NCBI GenBank assembly: GCA_030686995.1
Contig: CM060708.1
Span: 185,148,126-185,212,125 of the forward strand
Origin: Artemisia argyi
Taxonomy: Eukaryota > Streptophyta > Magnoliopsida > Asterales > Asteraceae
Reading direction: 5' to 3'
DNA length: 64,000 nucleotides
The notes below the pieces were generated by a model that worked only from the letters and a program-made list of their open reading frames with translations, ran no database searches and was not told the DNA's origin. Positions 34,471 through 48,684 of this stretch are shown piece by piece. The position numbers were made by a program, and so were the translations under genes. Numbering within the stretch: the stretch's first letter is position 1; each line of letters begins with the position of its first letter.

Positions 34471-35057
34471 TGTGTTGATTTGGTTTTTTTTTTTTTGAAA
34501 TTTAGGGTTTGGTCGGGGTTAGTTACTGTTTGAGTGTTATGTGTTTAATATAACCAAGTGTGTGCTCGATACTCTTACTTGCTTTTTATAGTAGGTAAGT
34601 TGTTTGACTTTAATTAGTCAAACAAATTGAATGGCACATTCAATGCTTGTTCAACAGATGGTTGAAACTCAAATTAATTGCTAGATACACTTTGTATTTA
34701 TTTTTTAAAGGCACACAGAGATAACACATTACAAATGTGACACTGTAGTATTGATCCATTATATTCTTTTGTGCTGAGTACTTCTGCATTGATGGATTGT
34801 GTAGGTCATCTTGTTTGACCAAGTTGAGAAGCATTGACTTGTTTACTCTTTGAATGTAGCAGTACCTACTTTAATTCTACCAGTATCATTTTGTTTGAGC
34901 AGTACCTTCTTTAATGTATGGTGACATTTAAGTTGAAGCTCATTACAGTTATTATACACAAATGAAGGAAATGATAAAATTGATTTCATTTCATTAAACT
35001 GAAACAGATTACATAAGATATTCAAACAAAACACACATATAACCATTTTCAGTTTTT
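34471..35057. other. Spacer between MULE genes
   Basis: AT-rich sequence without a supported gene. It holds the upstream region of the two-exon gene and the downstream region of the HROB-like gene. Confidence 0.5.
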
Positions 35058-35881
35058 TTACACAAGCAATCCCCAAAGCAGGTTATACTCCTCTTCTTCT
35101 TGTTGCAGCCTCTCTTGGTCAGCCTTTGCAAAAGCTGCTTCTTCCTCTAATGCAAGGTTTAATGCTTCTTCATCTAAACTCTGCTGAATTTCATCATCAA
35201 CAACATTTCCAACTACCTGCATCTCAAATTCTGCCTTTTCTTCTTCTTCCATCAGTTTCATTATTTCTTCTTCCTCTAAAATTCCACTACAACCAGGAAG
35301 CGTATCTTTTTTGAATACCTTAACTAAGTTTTTCCTGGTAATGTTAAGATAATGGCCTGATTTTGGTGAAAACACTGAAACATTACGAAGAATCAAAGCA
35401 GCTCCTACAGTAATATCCTTTCCATTATCCCCCTCATTAATGATTTTATGATGTATTGTACCAGATATTTCACCTGAGAGATCTTTTACAGTAACTGTAA
35501 GATCTCCAATCATGTTTGGGGTACACGACTTTATTATAGCAATAACTTGTTCAACTTTCCCCTTATTGATAAAGCTTCTGATATCACCTAAACATCCAAT
35601 TACAACCCCCCCCCCCCCCCCCGGTTAGCATTCACATAGTCCACGGCTCTAAGCCATGGCCCACGTGTAAAATCCTCATCCTCACCCACGTCTTCAACAA
35701 CTTTCCTCATATACTCCTGTGTGGAAATTATAGGCACGTCTCCACCTAGCCGTGTTTCCTCTAATTTAAGTAGATTCGCCCTTTGATAGACACCCGCAGG
35801 ACCCGGTATGATCCTAACAGGATCTTGGCCGGAAATTTCATCATTCTGGTGACCTGATGAAGCACGGGGTGAGTTACTCAT
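35058..35881 (-). pseudogene. HROB-like OB-fold protein, frameshifted at a poly-G tract
   Basis: The minus-strand ATG is at 35881. The first part reads PVRIIPGPAGVYQRANLLK and STQEYMRKVVEDVGEDEDFT then GPWLRAVDYVN. A run of 17 G (35606-35622 on the plus strand) shifts the frame. The correct frame resumes at once with VIGCLGDIRSF and KVEQVIAIIKSCTPN, through DLTVTVKDLSGEISGTIHHK and VGAALILRNVSVFSPK, ending at 35058 after a Glu-rich tail. This matches the plant homologous-recombination OB-fold protein (HROB/MCM8IP), whose animal counterpart recruits the MCM8-MCM9 helicase for repair synthesis. HROB-like copies are widespread in daisy-family repeats. One base more or two fewer in the G run would restore one frame of about 275 codons, so this may be an assembly length error. 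Confidence 0.65.
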
Positions 35882-35973
35882 GTTGTTGTCATTTTCCGTG
35901 ACACAAAATAGCCTTGCTCATTCAACATAAAATAATTTTTTTATTCAACAAAAACAAACATTACATGATACAA

Positions 35974-36377
35974 TTAACAATTAAACTTGGGAGATTTTTC
36001 GGGAACAAATGACAAATGAAAGTTGTCATAATCCAAATGCTCATCATCTGATGAGTCTTCCTCTTCCTCAGATGCAATATTTTTGTGTTTTTTGTATGCC
36101 CACATCTTCTTCCAAGTGTATTTACTTTTTCGAGTTGGTTTTGCTCTAGCAGCTTGTTCTTGTTTTTCAAATTTCATTAATTTTTTTTGCTATACTTGCA
36201 ACTTTTCTTTAAAATACCAATCAATAGTTTCTTCAAAGGTAGGTTCTGGAACTTCCTCACTTTCTTCTTCAGCCTCTTCTAGTTGTTGAAGTATTGAAGC
36301 TTTTTCTTCAATGTCATTTAAGTAGATTCGCCCTCTGCTTCATTCACTTGGACGTTAATTGTTGATGTTGATGCCAT
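35974..36377 (-). pseudogene. Small charged MULE accessory gene, decayed
   Basis: The minus-strand ATG is at 36377-36375. It reads about 18 codons and meets TAA inside a 19-bp segment that also occurs in the HROB-like gene (36316-36334 versus 35764-35782). A second frame then gives an acidic helix (SILQQLEEAEEESEEVPEP) and FEETIDWYFKEKLQV, a TAG, and the readable end from 36177 (KYTWKKMWAYKKHK, acidic run, HLDYDNFHLSFVPEKSPKF). The end resembles that of the ORF at 63021-63371 (LDYEDAHVAFDPKKSPKLD). I do not recognise a named family; a small nuclear DNA-binding or adaptor protein is possible. Damage is seen; the common origin of the two genes is inference. Confidence 0.45.
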
Positions 36378-37102
36378 TTTTTTGATATTGTATAGATGTA
36401 AGTTGTTTTGAATGAGTTTGTTGTTTACAAATGTTCCAATTTATAACCATTGCTTAAGGCAACTAAACAGGTTTTTTTTGCTTTGGAAAAGACACGCGTC
36501 TTAGTAATTTATTGTTGAACGTTGTATACTACTAGTTTTGATAATGCAAATGGAACGTAGGTTGACCAGATATTTATTACACATTTGATATCCTACCAGT
36601 ACTAAATACACCCACCAGTACCAATTTTTTTCTCAACAGTATTAACCCAAATTGTTTGAGACAATGTGTTTTGAACTTTTTCTTGTTATGATTACTTGAA
36701 ATCACATATTTTCTATGTGTTGACTAATTCAATTGCATTTCCAAACTAAGTTGTTTGAATGTGTAATTTTATAACATCAAAAGGTTCTGCCCATGCCTTT
36801 AACTGAATTTTACAAGTCAACTTACAATCAACACTCAACTAACAAAATCTTATATAACTAGACTTATAATCCTTAATACGACCAACAAACAAAAGTCAAA
36901 TGATTAAAAGATAGAAAACCTGCATATTTACTAATACTAGATGAGTATCTTACTTTTTACTACCAAACATTTGGAGCATTTCCAAATATAACTTAATGTC
37001 AAAAAAGTTGGAGCATATCCAACTATAATTGAATGTACAATATGCAGCAAAAATAATTGTTTATAAACATATAATCAGAACAACCCATACATCAAGTCAA
37101 CT
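36378..37102. other. MULE spacer
   Basis: AT-rich; nothing supported is seen. It separates the AT-hook gene from the small accessory gene. Confidence 0.5.
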
Positions 37103-38705
37103 TCAAAACCATAAAACAGCCGGAGCATCTCGAGCTCTTAAACCAATTACGACTCCAGTCATAGGTGGTGGCCTCTTGCCTATTTGAGCTAAAGTTGATG
37201 GAGGAGCTTGTGATGGAGCTTTTTTCTTTTGCCCATCTGTTTTTGAAGAACAAGGAGGTCTGCCTCTGGGTCTTTTGGGAGCTGCTGCAGCAGCTGAAGT
37301 GGAAGCTTTGCCTCTTGGACCTGAAGTTGATGGATCTTTTTTCTTTTCACCACCTGTTTTTGAAGAAGAAGGAGGTCTGCCTCTGGGTCTTTTGGGAGCT
37401 GGTGCAGCAGCTGAAGTGGAAGCTTTGCCTCTTGGACCTGAAGTTAATGGAGCTTTTTTCTTTTGACCACCTATTTTTGAAGATGAAGGAGGTCTGCCTC
37501 TGGGTCTTTTGGGAGCAGGTGCAACAGTTGAAATGGAAGCTCTTCCTCTTTTGTGAGTATTGGAAGGTCTGGATATCTTTAGAACATCTTCAGCAATTGA
37601 AGCTGAAGCAACTCCACCTTTCAGAGCTGTGGATCTCTTTGAAGTGGAAGGCCTGGATATTATTGGAGTAGGTTCATCCTCTTCAGTTGACACACTAATC
37701 ACCTCATTTGCAACATCCTTTGCAGTACAAAATTCCTCTTCACTGGATACTTCCTCTTCACTTGGAACACCCTTCATTGCCTTCGAGTAGCACTGATACG
37801 CAAGGTTTAGCATCCTCTTTTCAAGCCATTGTTGCTGCCTTTAAGGTGTTCAATCCTCTTGTCAACGGAAGCCACTTCATGAGTGGATTTTTCACTCCCA
37901 AATCCGTAATCGCCTCAGTAAAAGTACATCTCCTCAATTGGTTCCATCCTTTTCTCAAGGATGGAAATCTTCTTCTCAAGGTTTTCAAGCCTACTGTCAT
38001 AAACCTTATCCTGATGCTCATCTGAAACATAATAAGTTAACACAGGTTAGATTTAATACATATATCCAACCAATATGCTAACTCTATTTTTTAGACATTC
38101 AAACACCCCCTAAAGGCCTACACTAGACAATGGGCACTCATTAGGTCAAATACAAAGCCCCTTAATTGCTAAAGTGAAACACCATTTCACTTTGAGTAAT
38201 GCAGTTTGACTTGCTAAAGTCAATCTGGATAAACACTTAGGTAAATCATAAACTTACCTAAAAATCATTCATTAGAGCCACAACAAAAGGGCAAATGAAC
38301 ATCAAAATGGTGTAAACACATTCTCAAGGTTTCCCATTTTAAATAAATACCAAAATGCATACCTTTCTTCTCCTCTGCTGGCTTTCCCTCCATGGGTTTT
38401 GAGGTCTGACCCAACACAGCTTCAATGGTAGGAAATTCCTTACTAGGTCCTTTTTTGAGAACTGTCACAATAAGATGGAGCAGATGATCAAAAAAAGGTC
38501 AACTCAAATCATTTACTCTAAATTTAACTATAAACAATATCAATGCAACAATGTGCTAACCTTCCACCATAGCATAGTTCCATAAGGTGTCCAACATTTC
38601 ATCAGACACCTCATCTCCTGGCTTCCAGCTATCCTTATAGGTTTCATAAAGATAATCTTTCATGTCTTTAGTCAACGTAACTTTGCTCCAATCTTTGTCG
38701 GCCAT
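37103..38705 (-). pseudogene. MULE AT-hook gene, three exons, two breaks
   Basis: This gene reads inward from the right TIR, with TATAAAA on the minus strand (38827-38833) and ATG at 38705. Exon 1 is 38705-38561, exon 2 38461-38363, and exon 3 starts 38021. All junctions have GT/AG and matching phase. The start is MADKDWSKVTLTKDM; a coiled-coil segment (SRLENLEKKISILEKRM) opens exon 3. A TGA at 37917-37915 and a frame change near 37820 interrupt it. The frame at 37813-37103 continues with an acidic stretch and three AT-hooks, each PKRPRGRPP, separated by Ser/Lys-rich linkers in tandem repeats of about 40 residues. AT-hooks grip the minor groove of AT-rich DNA, so the intact ancestor was probably a chromatin or TIR-binding protein. 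Function is inference; motif and splicing are visible. Confidence 0.6.
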
Positions 38706-38842
38706 TGCAAGAATCAGGCAGTGTATGAGATTGTTTGTGTGTGACAATGATAGGGTTGCGAAGTAAGAGGAGGAAGATGATCGGGTTTGTACAGTAACAA
38801 GTGAAACAATACGCTTGTAATAGCCGTTTTATATTCAGGGAC

Positions 38843-39059
38843 CAAGCCTTGGTTAAGGCCATTGAAAAAATGTGAAATGACCAAAAACCCAAGTGACTAG
38901 TCAACTAATGCTGCAAATTAACGTCCGTCAGCCAAAACTATGTTCCAGGGACCAACCACGCCAAAAATGAGGAGTTCAGGGACGAAAATGCCAAAAAATA
39001 GTTTAAGGACGATCCGCGCAAAACTCAACAACTTTAGGGATTAACGGTGAAATTTTGTC
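38843..39059 (-). repeat. MULE right terminal inverted repeat
   Basis: Reverse complement of 19880-20095 with few differences. It ends CGGTGAAATTTTGTC before the TAGGTTTAA duplication (39060-39068). Confidence 0.88.
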
Positions 39060-39068
39060 TAGGTTTAA

Positions 39069-41430
<2,362 letters not shown>

Positions 41431-41436
41431 GCTTAC

Positions 41437-41495
41437 CCATATACCCCTTGATAAACTATACTTTTAGCTTCTCAAAAGAAAAAGAACACATTTTT
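41437..41495 (+). repeat. Direct repeat left of the NAL1-like fragment
   Basis: ATACCCCTTGATAAACTATA followed by CTTTTAGCTTCTCAAAAGAA and AAAGAACACATTTTTAAC. A diverged copy in the same orientation lies at 42539-42598, just beyond the captured gene fragment. Confidence 0.65.
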
Positions 41496-42480
41496 AACGC
41501 TGCTTACTTTTCTTGGCCGACATCTAGTAGACTAAGTGATGCTGCTGAAGAGAGGACTAACTATTTTATAAACTTACAAAATAGTGCTTTACCTGAGTCT
41601 ATAGTCAGGTTACCAAAAGGGCATCAAGCAACTACTTTGCTTGAGCTAATGACTATTAGGGCGTCACATAGTAAGATACTGTGTTGTTATAGTCTTGGTA
41701 CTGCAATTGGGTTTATGATCCGTCAAGGTGTGTCGACTGATACACCTGCAATTCTGGTGTTTGTTTCACACAAAGTTCACAAGCAATGGTTAACTCCCAT
41801 TCAGTGTCTAACCACGATTCTAGAGGTAATTAAGGAATGACACCCTTGGTTTTTATCTTCCTGTTGTGCTAGTTATGCATCTATATGATTATCTTTGTAA
41901 TCAAATAGGGACCGGGGAGTGTGTGGTGTGACATGGATGTTGTCGAATTCTAATTGTTTGGTGCACCCAAACGAGCAAGCAAAGAACAGTTGTACACTGA
42001 AATTTGGGATGATCTGCGTGGAAGTGGCTCGTGTATCGGTTCAGGTTCTCAGGTATTAATTATTAGATTCTACGCAATCTTTAGTCTTTTGCTAGTAGGA
42101 TATGATTTAAAGATACCTCACCCATTGTTATTGATGTCGATTATTGATCAGGTGGTTACCTTTATATGAAAATGACTGGTTAGATAGTCGTGATTTATTC
42201 TTGATATGGAAAAAAAAGAAAAAAAAAAAAAAAAGAAAAAAAAAAGTTAAAGATTCAACTAATACTCATCCTGGATCTATGTTCAGATTTATATTTCCAT
42301 GTCATATTTACTTTTCTATTAGGCATGCGTATACCAAGAGATTTATATTTTAAATATCTTAGGTAGCAAGTCAAGAGACATATGAGAGTCTGGGCACTAT
42401 CGTGAGAAGCCAAACAGGTAACCGACAAGTTGGGTTTCTCACAAATCGCCATGTTGCTGTGAATTAAGATTATCCAAATA
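41496..42480 (+). pseudogene. Captured NAL1-like (trypsin-like serine protease) gene fragment
   Basis: Three exon-like pieces match the plant NARROW LEAF 1 family in order. Piece 1 (41496-41825) has AAYFSWPTSSRLSDAAEER, TLLELMTIRASHSKIL and YSLGTAIGF, with donor GAG|GTAATT. Piece 2 (41909-42052) has acceptor AG|GGACC and contains VWCDMDVVEF, KEQLYTEIWDDLRGS and CIGSGSQ. Piece 3 (42363-42480) has acceptor AG|GTAGCA and contains SQETYESLG and NRQVGFLTNRHVAV, including the family's catalytic-triad His. Stops at 41951-41953 and after HVAVN disrupt it. The amino-terminal end and the remaining catalytic residues are absent. NAL1 proteins affect leaf width and vein patterning in rice. Intact intron borders indicate capture at the DNA level, not from mRNA. 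Identity is confident; that the CACTA captured it is inference. Confidence 0.78.
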
Positions 42481-42538
42481 CCCCCTAGATAAACTTACCC
42501 AAATATACCCTAGATAAACTATACTTTTATCTTACCCA

Positions 42539-42598
42539 ACTACCCCCTAGATAAACTATGCTTTTAGCTTCTCAAAAGAAAAAGAAATCATTTTTAAC
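42539..42598 (+). repeat. Direct repeat right of the NAL1-like fragment
   Basis: Diverged direct copy of 41437-41495 (CCCCCTAGATAAACTATGCT, then TTTAGCTTCTCAAAAGAAAA). Two further partial copies of CCCTAGATAAACT precede it at 42483-42525. Confidence 0.65.
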
Positions 42599-44349
42599 TT
42601 GATCCTTTTTTTTTTAGCAAACCAAGATTGTCACATGTTTATTCATATCAGTTAGTTAAATATGCATGCCAAATAAGGCCTGTAGCATCGGGGTTATGTT
42701 TTATTTTGATGTAGTTTTGCTGTTTACAGACATTTATAAGGCTAAGCAAGATTCCAGTTTGTAGCCATAAACTTTTAAGAACTCAAAGAAGATGGGTTTT
42801 CAATAAAAACTAGTGTTCTCTTTCTTTGATGTTAGCAGGATTCTAAGTATTTTTATTATCTCTTAGTTGCCTTGTAGAGAAGTCACTGGCGACGGGAGAT
42901 TGTTCACATTACATTGAGTACTATTGAATGGATATGTTGTTGTGTAATCAGTATGTAGGAACTTAATTGCTTAATAAGAGAGACGTTTATTTCCTCATTT
43001 TATACATCAGCCGGGGTCTATTTTCTAAATGAGGGATCTGCACTTATTGGTGTGGAACTGGTTATATCTCCACAAGTCTTTATAGCCATAAAGAAATAGA
43101 ATCTGAATGAGCGCATAAATAAGTAGAAACGAAAACTTTGTGGCCAGGAATTTCTATTGATTGTTTATGGTATTATGTGTTAGAAGTTTTGAAAGTTGAA
43201 ATTATTGGTGATTTTCAACTATGGTTATTTAGCTTCTGATATACTGTTGGCATATGCCTAATCTTGTTATTTATAGGATTGTTAAGCAGAACCTGATTGA
43301 GTCTTTGTTTACTTTTAAGAAAATTGCAAGAGGACAACACACAAATGAGATCACTATTGGAAATAGAGATGCAATTGCAGTTAGAACACGATACACAAGA
43401 ACACATGCACAACCGAAATCAGAGGCAAGTGCTCGTGAAGAAGCTCAAGAGAGGGTATGACAACAAAAGATAAACGACATTAACTCAATTATAAGAAGTT
43501 TAATAATCCATGTCCCCCTCAGTAAGATGGTAATTGGATTTTGTCATTATTTGAATACTTAGATTACATACTCAAATGTCATCTTGAATTTTGTGAATGG
43601 TTCGATTTGGATTGTAAATTGAATGCTACTTTTGTGATGTGAATAATGGCTTTACATAATTGATATGTTTAATACTGAATTATCTATTTATTGGTTTCTT
43701 TTAGCTATTCTAAAGGACTCCTTAAGTATGAGATTTAAGCTATTCTGATATTACCAACTAACAATTTTTTATAGCAATATCACCCCTTACCAAGAGAAGT
43801 TTACAACATATATATCGACAGTTGGAAAAACATGACAATCTAAAAACCATGTTTGAAACAAGGTTAACAACACTGTGAGTTTTCTAAACACCTTTACAGC
43901 TAAACGAATATAAGTAAAGTAAGGAAAAGCTTACCGTAAACAATGATCAACAATCTCTTTCACCTTATGCTACTCGCTGTCTATAAACCTTTCTCTGGTT
44001 CAACTAATTTGATTGTTTATTAGTCAAAACGTATAAGTCTAGCAGATATATTAGCCGACATTTTGATATGTAGAACATCCTAACACCTTTTTTGAATAAA
44101 TTATGTAGTTGCAGTACTTATACTTTTAATCATATCTAAAGTCTAACAACTTAACATGTTATAAAAAAAGTAAAAAGAAGTAAAAAGATACGAAACATCA
44201 ACACAACGGGTCTTACACAAAATAAACCATCTTTAGGTTTTCTTGAGCAATTAAAGTGGTTTCAATTTATTTTTTTATAAGCAGTAATGGTACCAGTTTT
44301 TTCTTAAAAAACAGTGTCTATAACATAAATACATAGAGACATGTTGTTA
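42599..44349. other. CACTA-1 interior, no gene recognised
   Basis: AT-rich. An open frame at 43254-43460 (68 codons, containing KIARGQHTNEITIGNRDAI) looks protein-like, but I cannot place it. It could be another captured exon. Confidence 0.4.
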
Positions 44350-44554
44350 CTTACACACCAGTGTCTTTGATTGTGTAAAAAGACAGCTTTTCACCCGCAA
44401 AACCAGTTTTTATACGTTTTGTATTATGAAAACTGGGTTTTTCCAAAAAACCAATCTTAATTCGTTCCATTCCTGCTAGTTTTTTGTCATAGGAATAGTG
44501 TTTTATGTAACCAGTCTCTATTTGGGGGTGTTTATAGCCTTTTGTGTAGTAGTG
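44350..44554 (-). repeat. CACTA-1 right terminus and subterminal repeats
   Basis: Motifs ACCAGTGTC, AACCAGTTTTTAT, AAACTGGGTTT and AACCAGTCTC precede the terminus TTTTGTGTAGTAGTG. They mirror the left-end motifs. Confidence 0.7.
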
Positions 44555-44690
44555 CTAATATAATCCACACCTCGTCGGGACATAACGACCCGGGGAAACC
44601 CTGTACTTCCACGGAGATTTGGTCTGAGACGTTTGATTTGGTTGACCAATCACTTGGTTGAATTGAGTTGACCGTTTAGGACCAATCAAA
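44555..44690 (+). mobile_element. Continuation of the outer element after the CACTA
   Basis: Following CTA, the sequence TCCACACCTCGTCGGGACAT and onward matches 797-925, the amino-terminal end of the Transposase_32-like ORF. It is cut at about 44690 by a copia fragment. Confidence 0.75.
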
Positions 44691-45532
44691 GTCATTGCAC
44701 AGATCAGGACAAGTTGAGCCGAATATAATGTCGTCAACATATATTTGAACAATGATGAGATGTAAATCTTGTTTCTTCATGAAACGTGTGTTATCAACCA
44801 TTCCCATGGTATATTCATGTTTAAGCAAGAATGCCTTTAGTATACCATACCAAGCTTTAGGGGTTTGTTTAAGACCATAGAGTGCTTTCTTGAGCTTATA
44901 AACATGATTCAGATTTTTTGAAATCAACAAATCTCGGAGGTTGTGCAACGTATACCTCTTTTTTAATAAAACCATTTAGGAATGCATTTTTCACATCCAT
45001 TTGATATGACTTAAAGTCTAATGCGCAAGCATAGGCAAGGAGTATTCTAATAGACTCTAGTCTAGCTACGGGTGCATACGTTTCATCGTAATCTATTCCC
45101 TCTTATTGGTTATAGCCTTATGCTACCAGCCTAGCCTTATTCCTAGTTACGACGCCATTTTCGTCCAGTTTGTTTCTAAATACCCACTTAGTTCCTATGA
45201 TGGTTGATTCTTAAGAGGAGGTACTAAATCCTAAACTTGGTTTGTGGTGAATTGATTTAACTCTTCTAGCATGGCAGCTACCCAGCTTTCATCCTTTATC
45301 ACTTCACCGATGCTCTTAGGTTCTACTATTGATATAAAACAAAAGAGGTTACTTCTTTTTTGTGCTTGTGAACTAAGGGTTCTTTGGTTAAGGTTTCCTA
45401 TGACATTTTCAATTGGATGGTTCTTGGATTCCTTAATGTTGACAACTTCATCAACTTCAACTATTTCATCCACAATGTCATTTTCTAAGGTTTTCTTGCC
45501 ATTGACCTTAATGGCTTCTTCCTCGTCTAAGT
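44691..45532 (-). pseudogene. Copia reverse transcriptase fragment
   Basis: Minus-strand remnants read, in order, an Asp/Glu-rich pre-RT region (45557-45231, with DESWVAAMLEELNQF), then [14 protein letters not shown] and a [10 protein letters not shown] segment (about 45130-44980). Next come [20 protein letters not shown] and the RT active site [11 protein letters not shown] (to about 44700). These are canonical copia RT blocks. Stops and frame changes (for example near 45105 and 44975) make it non-functional. The solo LTR at 45533 was inserted into it, and the upstream integrase part continues at 48685. Confidence 0.85.
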
Positions 45533-48500
45533 TGTAACAACCCACTAACTTCCCCATAGGTTAGAAATGCCTTACTAACTTAACTTAGGCCCTCACTAAG
45601 CACACTAGGATTAGAAATGCCTTACTAACTTAACTTAGGCCCTCACAAAGCATACTAGGATCAGAAATGCCTATAGAATTTTCCCGAGCTAAAATTTTGC
45701 TTTATTATATCCTTATGACCTAACTAACCTCTAGACAAGCTCACGTATCCACCTATGCCAACCACTACTATGTTTACTTGATGTAAACATCCTGGTATGT
45801 CAAGTCAAGGTTATAAACATATTTTCACTAAGAAAACTATCACTCTAATGCACCATACTTGCTAGAAAACCCTAAATGCACCTATGTGTTCCTGGTTAGC
45901 TTTAAAACCCTAATTGCTTCTCTGAACTAACATGATAGTATTTAAGACTTAGATATAAGTTACATTAGTTACTTTAGGATATAATAGACTCCCTAGATCA
46001 TAGTACAACCCCTTAGAACTTAGGTACAAGTCATATAAGCACAAAACCCTAATTAGGTCATAACTTCCCGAAACTAGGTCTAAACTATCCCAAATCTTTA
46101 CCATAAGTTGTCACCACTTAGTATAAGCTACTTAAGACATTATATTAGTTAATAAACATCATTAGGACCCTAAATGAAACACTAAACCCTAGGAAAAACC
46201 TTAAACTCTCACTAAACAAAACTAGGTTAAAACTTGACCTAAACACCTAAACTAAGCTACTTAAACACCTTAAAACCACCAAGCAACCACCCTAGCACCT
46301 CCCTAATAGTAAGCTAGCACCCTAGCACCTCTAACCACCCAAGCAAGTAGGTAGATCACCTACTTGTCACCACCTTACCCTTAACCGCCTCCCTCGTCTC
46401 TATTCCACCACAACCGTCCTATGGCGCCCCCTAGCTACCACCATAGCTGCTCCTAATCATCATCTAGACCTGCCACACCACCCCATAGCCTTGCTTACTC
46501 TCCTCTCCCCCTCCACAACACCTAGCAGCCTTGCCTTGGTCACCACTCCATACGTGGGCTATAAATACCCTCCCTTCCCCTCCATTTCTCTTCACAAATT
46601 TCTCTCCTCTATACCTCACACATTTATTTAGTTTAAGACCCTTAGTATCTGTAGAAGATGAGTGGCGAAGCCTTGGCCTAGGCGAGTTGTGGTTTGAGTC
46701 GAAGGAAACCCTAGAAACCCTTATAGTCTCGTTAACCCTTATACAACCTAGGTAAGCTTTATTTTACATATAGTAGTCTTAGAATAGACCTAGGATACTT
46801 AGTATAAGCCTTAGAAACCATAGGATAGCCTTAAATCTTCTCGTTTGCATGCTTTCTTTTCTTAACCCTAGTTATAGTCGAATTGCATGTTTACGTGTTA
46901 CATAGCTTATTTACATGATATAATCTGAACTATATGACTTATTTGAACTTATATGAGTTAGACATAAGCTTAGAAACTAGGTTGCTATGTTAAAACATGA
47001 ATTACATGCATTTAGGACTAGTTTTGCAAAACATTACATGCATAGGGGTATATATTGTAAATTCCTGAAACTATAAAGTCTAGGGACTGTTTTTGACATT
47101 TCCTAGAATTTATAAGTGTAAGGACTAGTTTTGAAAAGTATTAAAACCTTAGGATAGAAATTAAAACAAGTAATAAACTAAAAAGGACTAATATTGCAAA
47201 TATTATAAACTAAAGGGTAAATAGGGTAAATAATGAAAGTTAGTATAGTTTAGGGACTATTTTTGTCATTTCTTTAGAATAAATAAGTATAGGGACTAAA
47301 TGTGCAATAGTTAGAAAGTTATATGCTTAATTGTTATAAGTTTATAAGTATAGGGTAGAAAATGTAAATATATAAACTTAAAGGGTAAAAATGGACTATT
47401 TTCATATAAATACAAAACCTATTTAAGTTAGAAGCATAACACAATATTAGGGAGCTTCATGCCAGGAGTACTAGGTGGATATTTCGTTTTGACGAGTTTG
47501 TTGGGTTTATGAATTAAAGTGCCCTGACTCCTCGAATGATTATTGCATATACTTCTGAGTTATGATGGCCTGAACGGTGATATGTTATCACTAAAACCCT
47601 AATAACAACTTAAATCAATAGTAGGGAGCTTCATGTGAGGAGTATTAACTTCTGAATTATGATGGCCCGAACGGTATTATGTTAATAACATAACACAATA
47701 GTAGGGAGCTTCATGTTAGGAGTCATATACTTTTGAATTACGATGGCCCGAACGGTGTTATGTTATATATAAAAACCTAATAGTAATTAGTTACGAAAAC
47801 CTAGAATAAGACTTGACATACACACACCTACACAACCCCCAGGATACGTGAGTGAGTTGTCTAAACCCTTAATTTACTTACCTTAAGACCCAGGTGAGTT
47901 TTCATAGCCTCACTTTTAAATGTTTTACAACCCTGTGGGGGGGATACATGCTTTAAACCGAATACAAGTCTTTTCCCTTGGTTATTGCACGAGTAAATTA
48001 TCTGCCATTATTACATAACCAAAATTCATGAATCTAATCGTTTGGGATATTTTACCCACGCGAACGCGAATATAGTTGATAGATCTATTGGAGTTTGACA
48101 ACTCTCGTTGGTATTAACATCTTACTGGATGGTACCAATAAGTACTATATTTGAACACACTAAAGGAATAACTTTGGAAAGTTATCCTTCCCGTCCCCTC
48201 ATGGTTTGGTCTGCAGACCCCATGACCCGGACTGTTAATGTGTGGTTCATGAGCTTAGTGCAATATACCTTCTATCACTAAATCCTTTCCACACAAAGGG
48301 TTTAAGCTGAACCCTATGGAACTTGTATTCATACCTTAACTACTTAAAACCTATGACTCTCACTCAACCTATGTGTTGACTTTTAAGGATGTTATCTTAG
48401 GTAATTAGGCACTATAGGAACCCTGGCACGGAGAAGTACTGGACTTGAGGACGTTCAGAATAGTTATCATTCATCAAGTTTTGTGTCATAAAACGTATCT

Positions 48501-48684
48501 TAGGGACCTCTCTTTTGGTAAAAGTGCATCTTTTACTGTGAAAACTCTGATGAATAAATGAATGATAACACCTTTTTCAAAAACGTCTCTTTTCGAGTCG
48601 TTTTCTATTATCTTGTCTTTGTTTCCATGAGTAATACCCCAAACACTTAATCTGTTGCGATCAGTGAAAAACGGGGGTGTTACA
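45533..48684. mobile_element. Solo LTR, probably Ty3/gypsy
   Basis: 3152 bp starting TGTAACAACCC and ending GGGGGTGTTACA, flanked by the exact duplication TAAGT (45528-45532 and 48685-48689). There are no coding domains. A TATAAATA box lies at 46560-46567. Tandem repeats are present: a 50-bp unit at 45561-45660, and three copies of GGGAGCTTCATG...GATGGCC at about 47450-47770. TG...CA ends with a 5-bp duplication and no internal region indicate a solo LTR left by LTR-LTR recombination. TGTAACA ends and large LTRs are common in Tekay-like chromoviruses; the clade is inference. Confidence 0.8.

Larger units (their letters stand above)
19880..39059. mobile_element. Mutator-like element (MULE) carrying several gene cassettes
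   Basis: Both ends carry inverted repeats of about 215 bp starting GACAAAATTTCACC, flanked by TAGGTTTAA. Removing the copia element leaves about 6.8 kb. No MuDR-type transposase is seen, so it is non-autonomous. One gene reads inward from the left TIR (20226-20792, plus). Another reads inward from the right TIR (38705, minus), followed on the same strand by three more coding units. This two-sided layout resembles MuDR, where both TIRs act as promoters. One unit is HROB-like, so the element fits a Pack-MULE that has captured host-like genes. Confidence 0.9.
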
